From Ferruginibacter sp. (GTDB taxonomy: Bacteria > Bacteroidota > Bacteroidia > Chitinophagales > Chitinophagaceae): DNA of 64,000 nt. Of the stretch, positions 63,872 to 64,000 are shown in pieces (positions within the stretch are counted from its first letter, which is position 1; each line of letters begins with the position of its first letter). The stretch covers positions 124,001-188,000 of the forward strand of contig JAQBNH010000003.1 of the NCBI GenBank assembly GCA_028288705.1, in the 5' to 3' direction. A program made the position numbers and the translations under genes. Below the pieces are notes generated by a model. The model did no database searches. It saw only the letters and a list, made by a program, of their open reading frames with translations, and was not told where the DNA came from.

Positions 63872-64000
63872 ATGAAGAATATCCGCAATTTTTGCATCAT
63901 TGCCCACATTGATCACGGCAAGAGTACATTGGCAGACAGGCTGTTACAAACGACACATACTATCAGCGACCGCGATATGCAGTCACAGGTTCTGGACGAT
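63872..64000 (+). CDS. lepA: Elongation factor 4 (LepA), 5' end only
   Basis: 43 codons from ATG at 63872 run off the window. [20 protein letters not shown] starts the translational GTPase with the P-loop AHIDHGKST, and [16 protein letters not shown] with SQVLDD matches LepA rather than EF-G or EF-Tu. EF4 back-translocates stalled ribosomes. The rest is outside the window. Confidence 0.93.
   Translation, partial: MKNIRNFCIIAHIDHGKSTLADRLLQTTHTISDRDMQSQVLDD

Overview
The window looks like a chromosome segment from a Bacteroidota member, most likely family Chitinophagaceae. The evidence is two large TonB-dependent outer-membrane receptors, a GLPGLI-family protein next to one of them, DUF4382 and DUF4136 lipoproteins, a short AraC regulator with a CxxC head, a bacterial glycogen cluster, almost no Shine-Dalgarno sequences, and promoters of the Bacteroidota TAnnTTTG type (clear ahead of thrS and ahead of the gene at 22471). 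Species assignment is inference. I saw no rRNA or tRNA gene, CRISPR array, prophage or transposase.

Positions 1-9600 are unlike the rest. About fifteen small genes all lie on the minus strand, each alone, and almost every pair is separated by a copy of an imperfect inverted repeat. Long copies are about 220 bp, short ones about 70-120 bp. The repeat ends resemble the core sites of integron attC recombination sites, and the stop codon of each gene sits at or within about 50 bp of one repeat arm. The cargo is typical of gene cassettes: small membrane proteins, lipoproteins, a secreted metallo-beta-lactamase-fold hydrolase, an SRPBCC protein and unknowns. There is no integrase gene at the 5' flank (9600-10600), so the best description is an integron-like cassette array without an integrase (CALIN-like). 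This is the main candidate for an undescribed system here.

Positions 9600-11085 hold non-coding repeat-rich DNA and one small KOW gene. Positions 11086-20091 are housekeeping: a TPR protein, topoisomerase IV (parE and parC, with a methyltransferase and a DUF1835 gene between them) and an outer-membrane beta-barrel. Positions 20317-28927 contain an ABC-F ATPase, a DUF3347 protein with a TonB receptor, a GH18 chitinase-like protein that seems cut short, and a secreted protein with a paralogue at 54312. Positions 29059-31791 are thrS and infC, without rpmI and rplT behind infC.

Positions 32480-44022 form a glucose/glycogen region: ROK sugar kinase, sugar MFS transporter, glgA, glgC and glgB, with a GLPGLI/TonB receptor pair inserted. 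Together they could import and phosphorylate glucose, make ADP-glucose, polymerise it and branch the product. Positions 44087-55355 are mostly envelope and accessory genes: C1q-like protein, SpoIIAA-like protein, L,D-transpeptidase, NAD(P)HX dehydratase, sterol desaturase family, GNAT, AraC-type regulator, GH88 with an alpha/beta hydrolase, and an ECF sigma factor. Positions 55530-64000 carry a 2'-5' RNA ligase-like protein, a UvrA2-type ATPase, a HipA-like kinase with DUF3037, a response regulator, lipoate-protein ligase, a leucine-rich-repeat-like protein and the start of lepA.

Three intergenic regions (about 16544-16860, 38165-38406, 55356-55470) share a low-complexity repeat family built from GTTGATTAGTTGA-like and GGAATTAGGAATT-like words.
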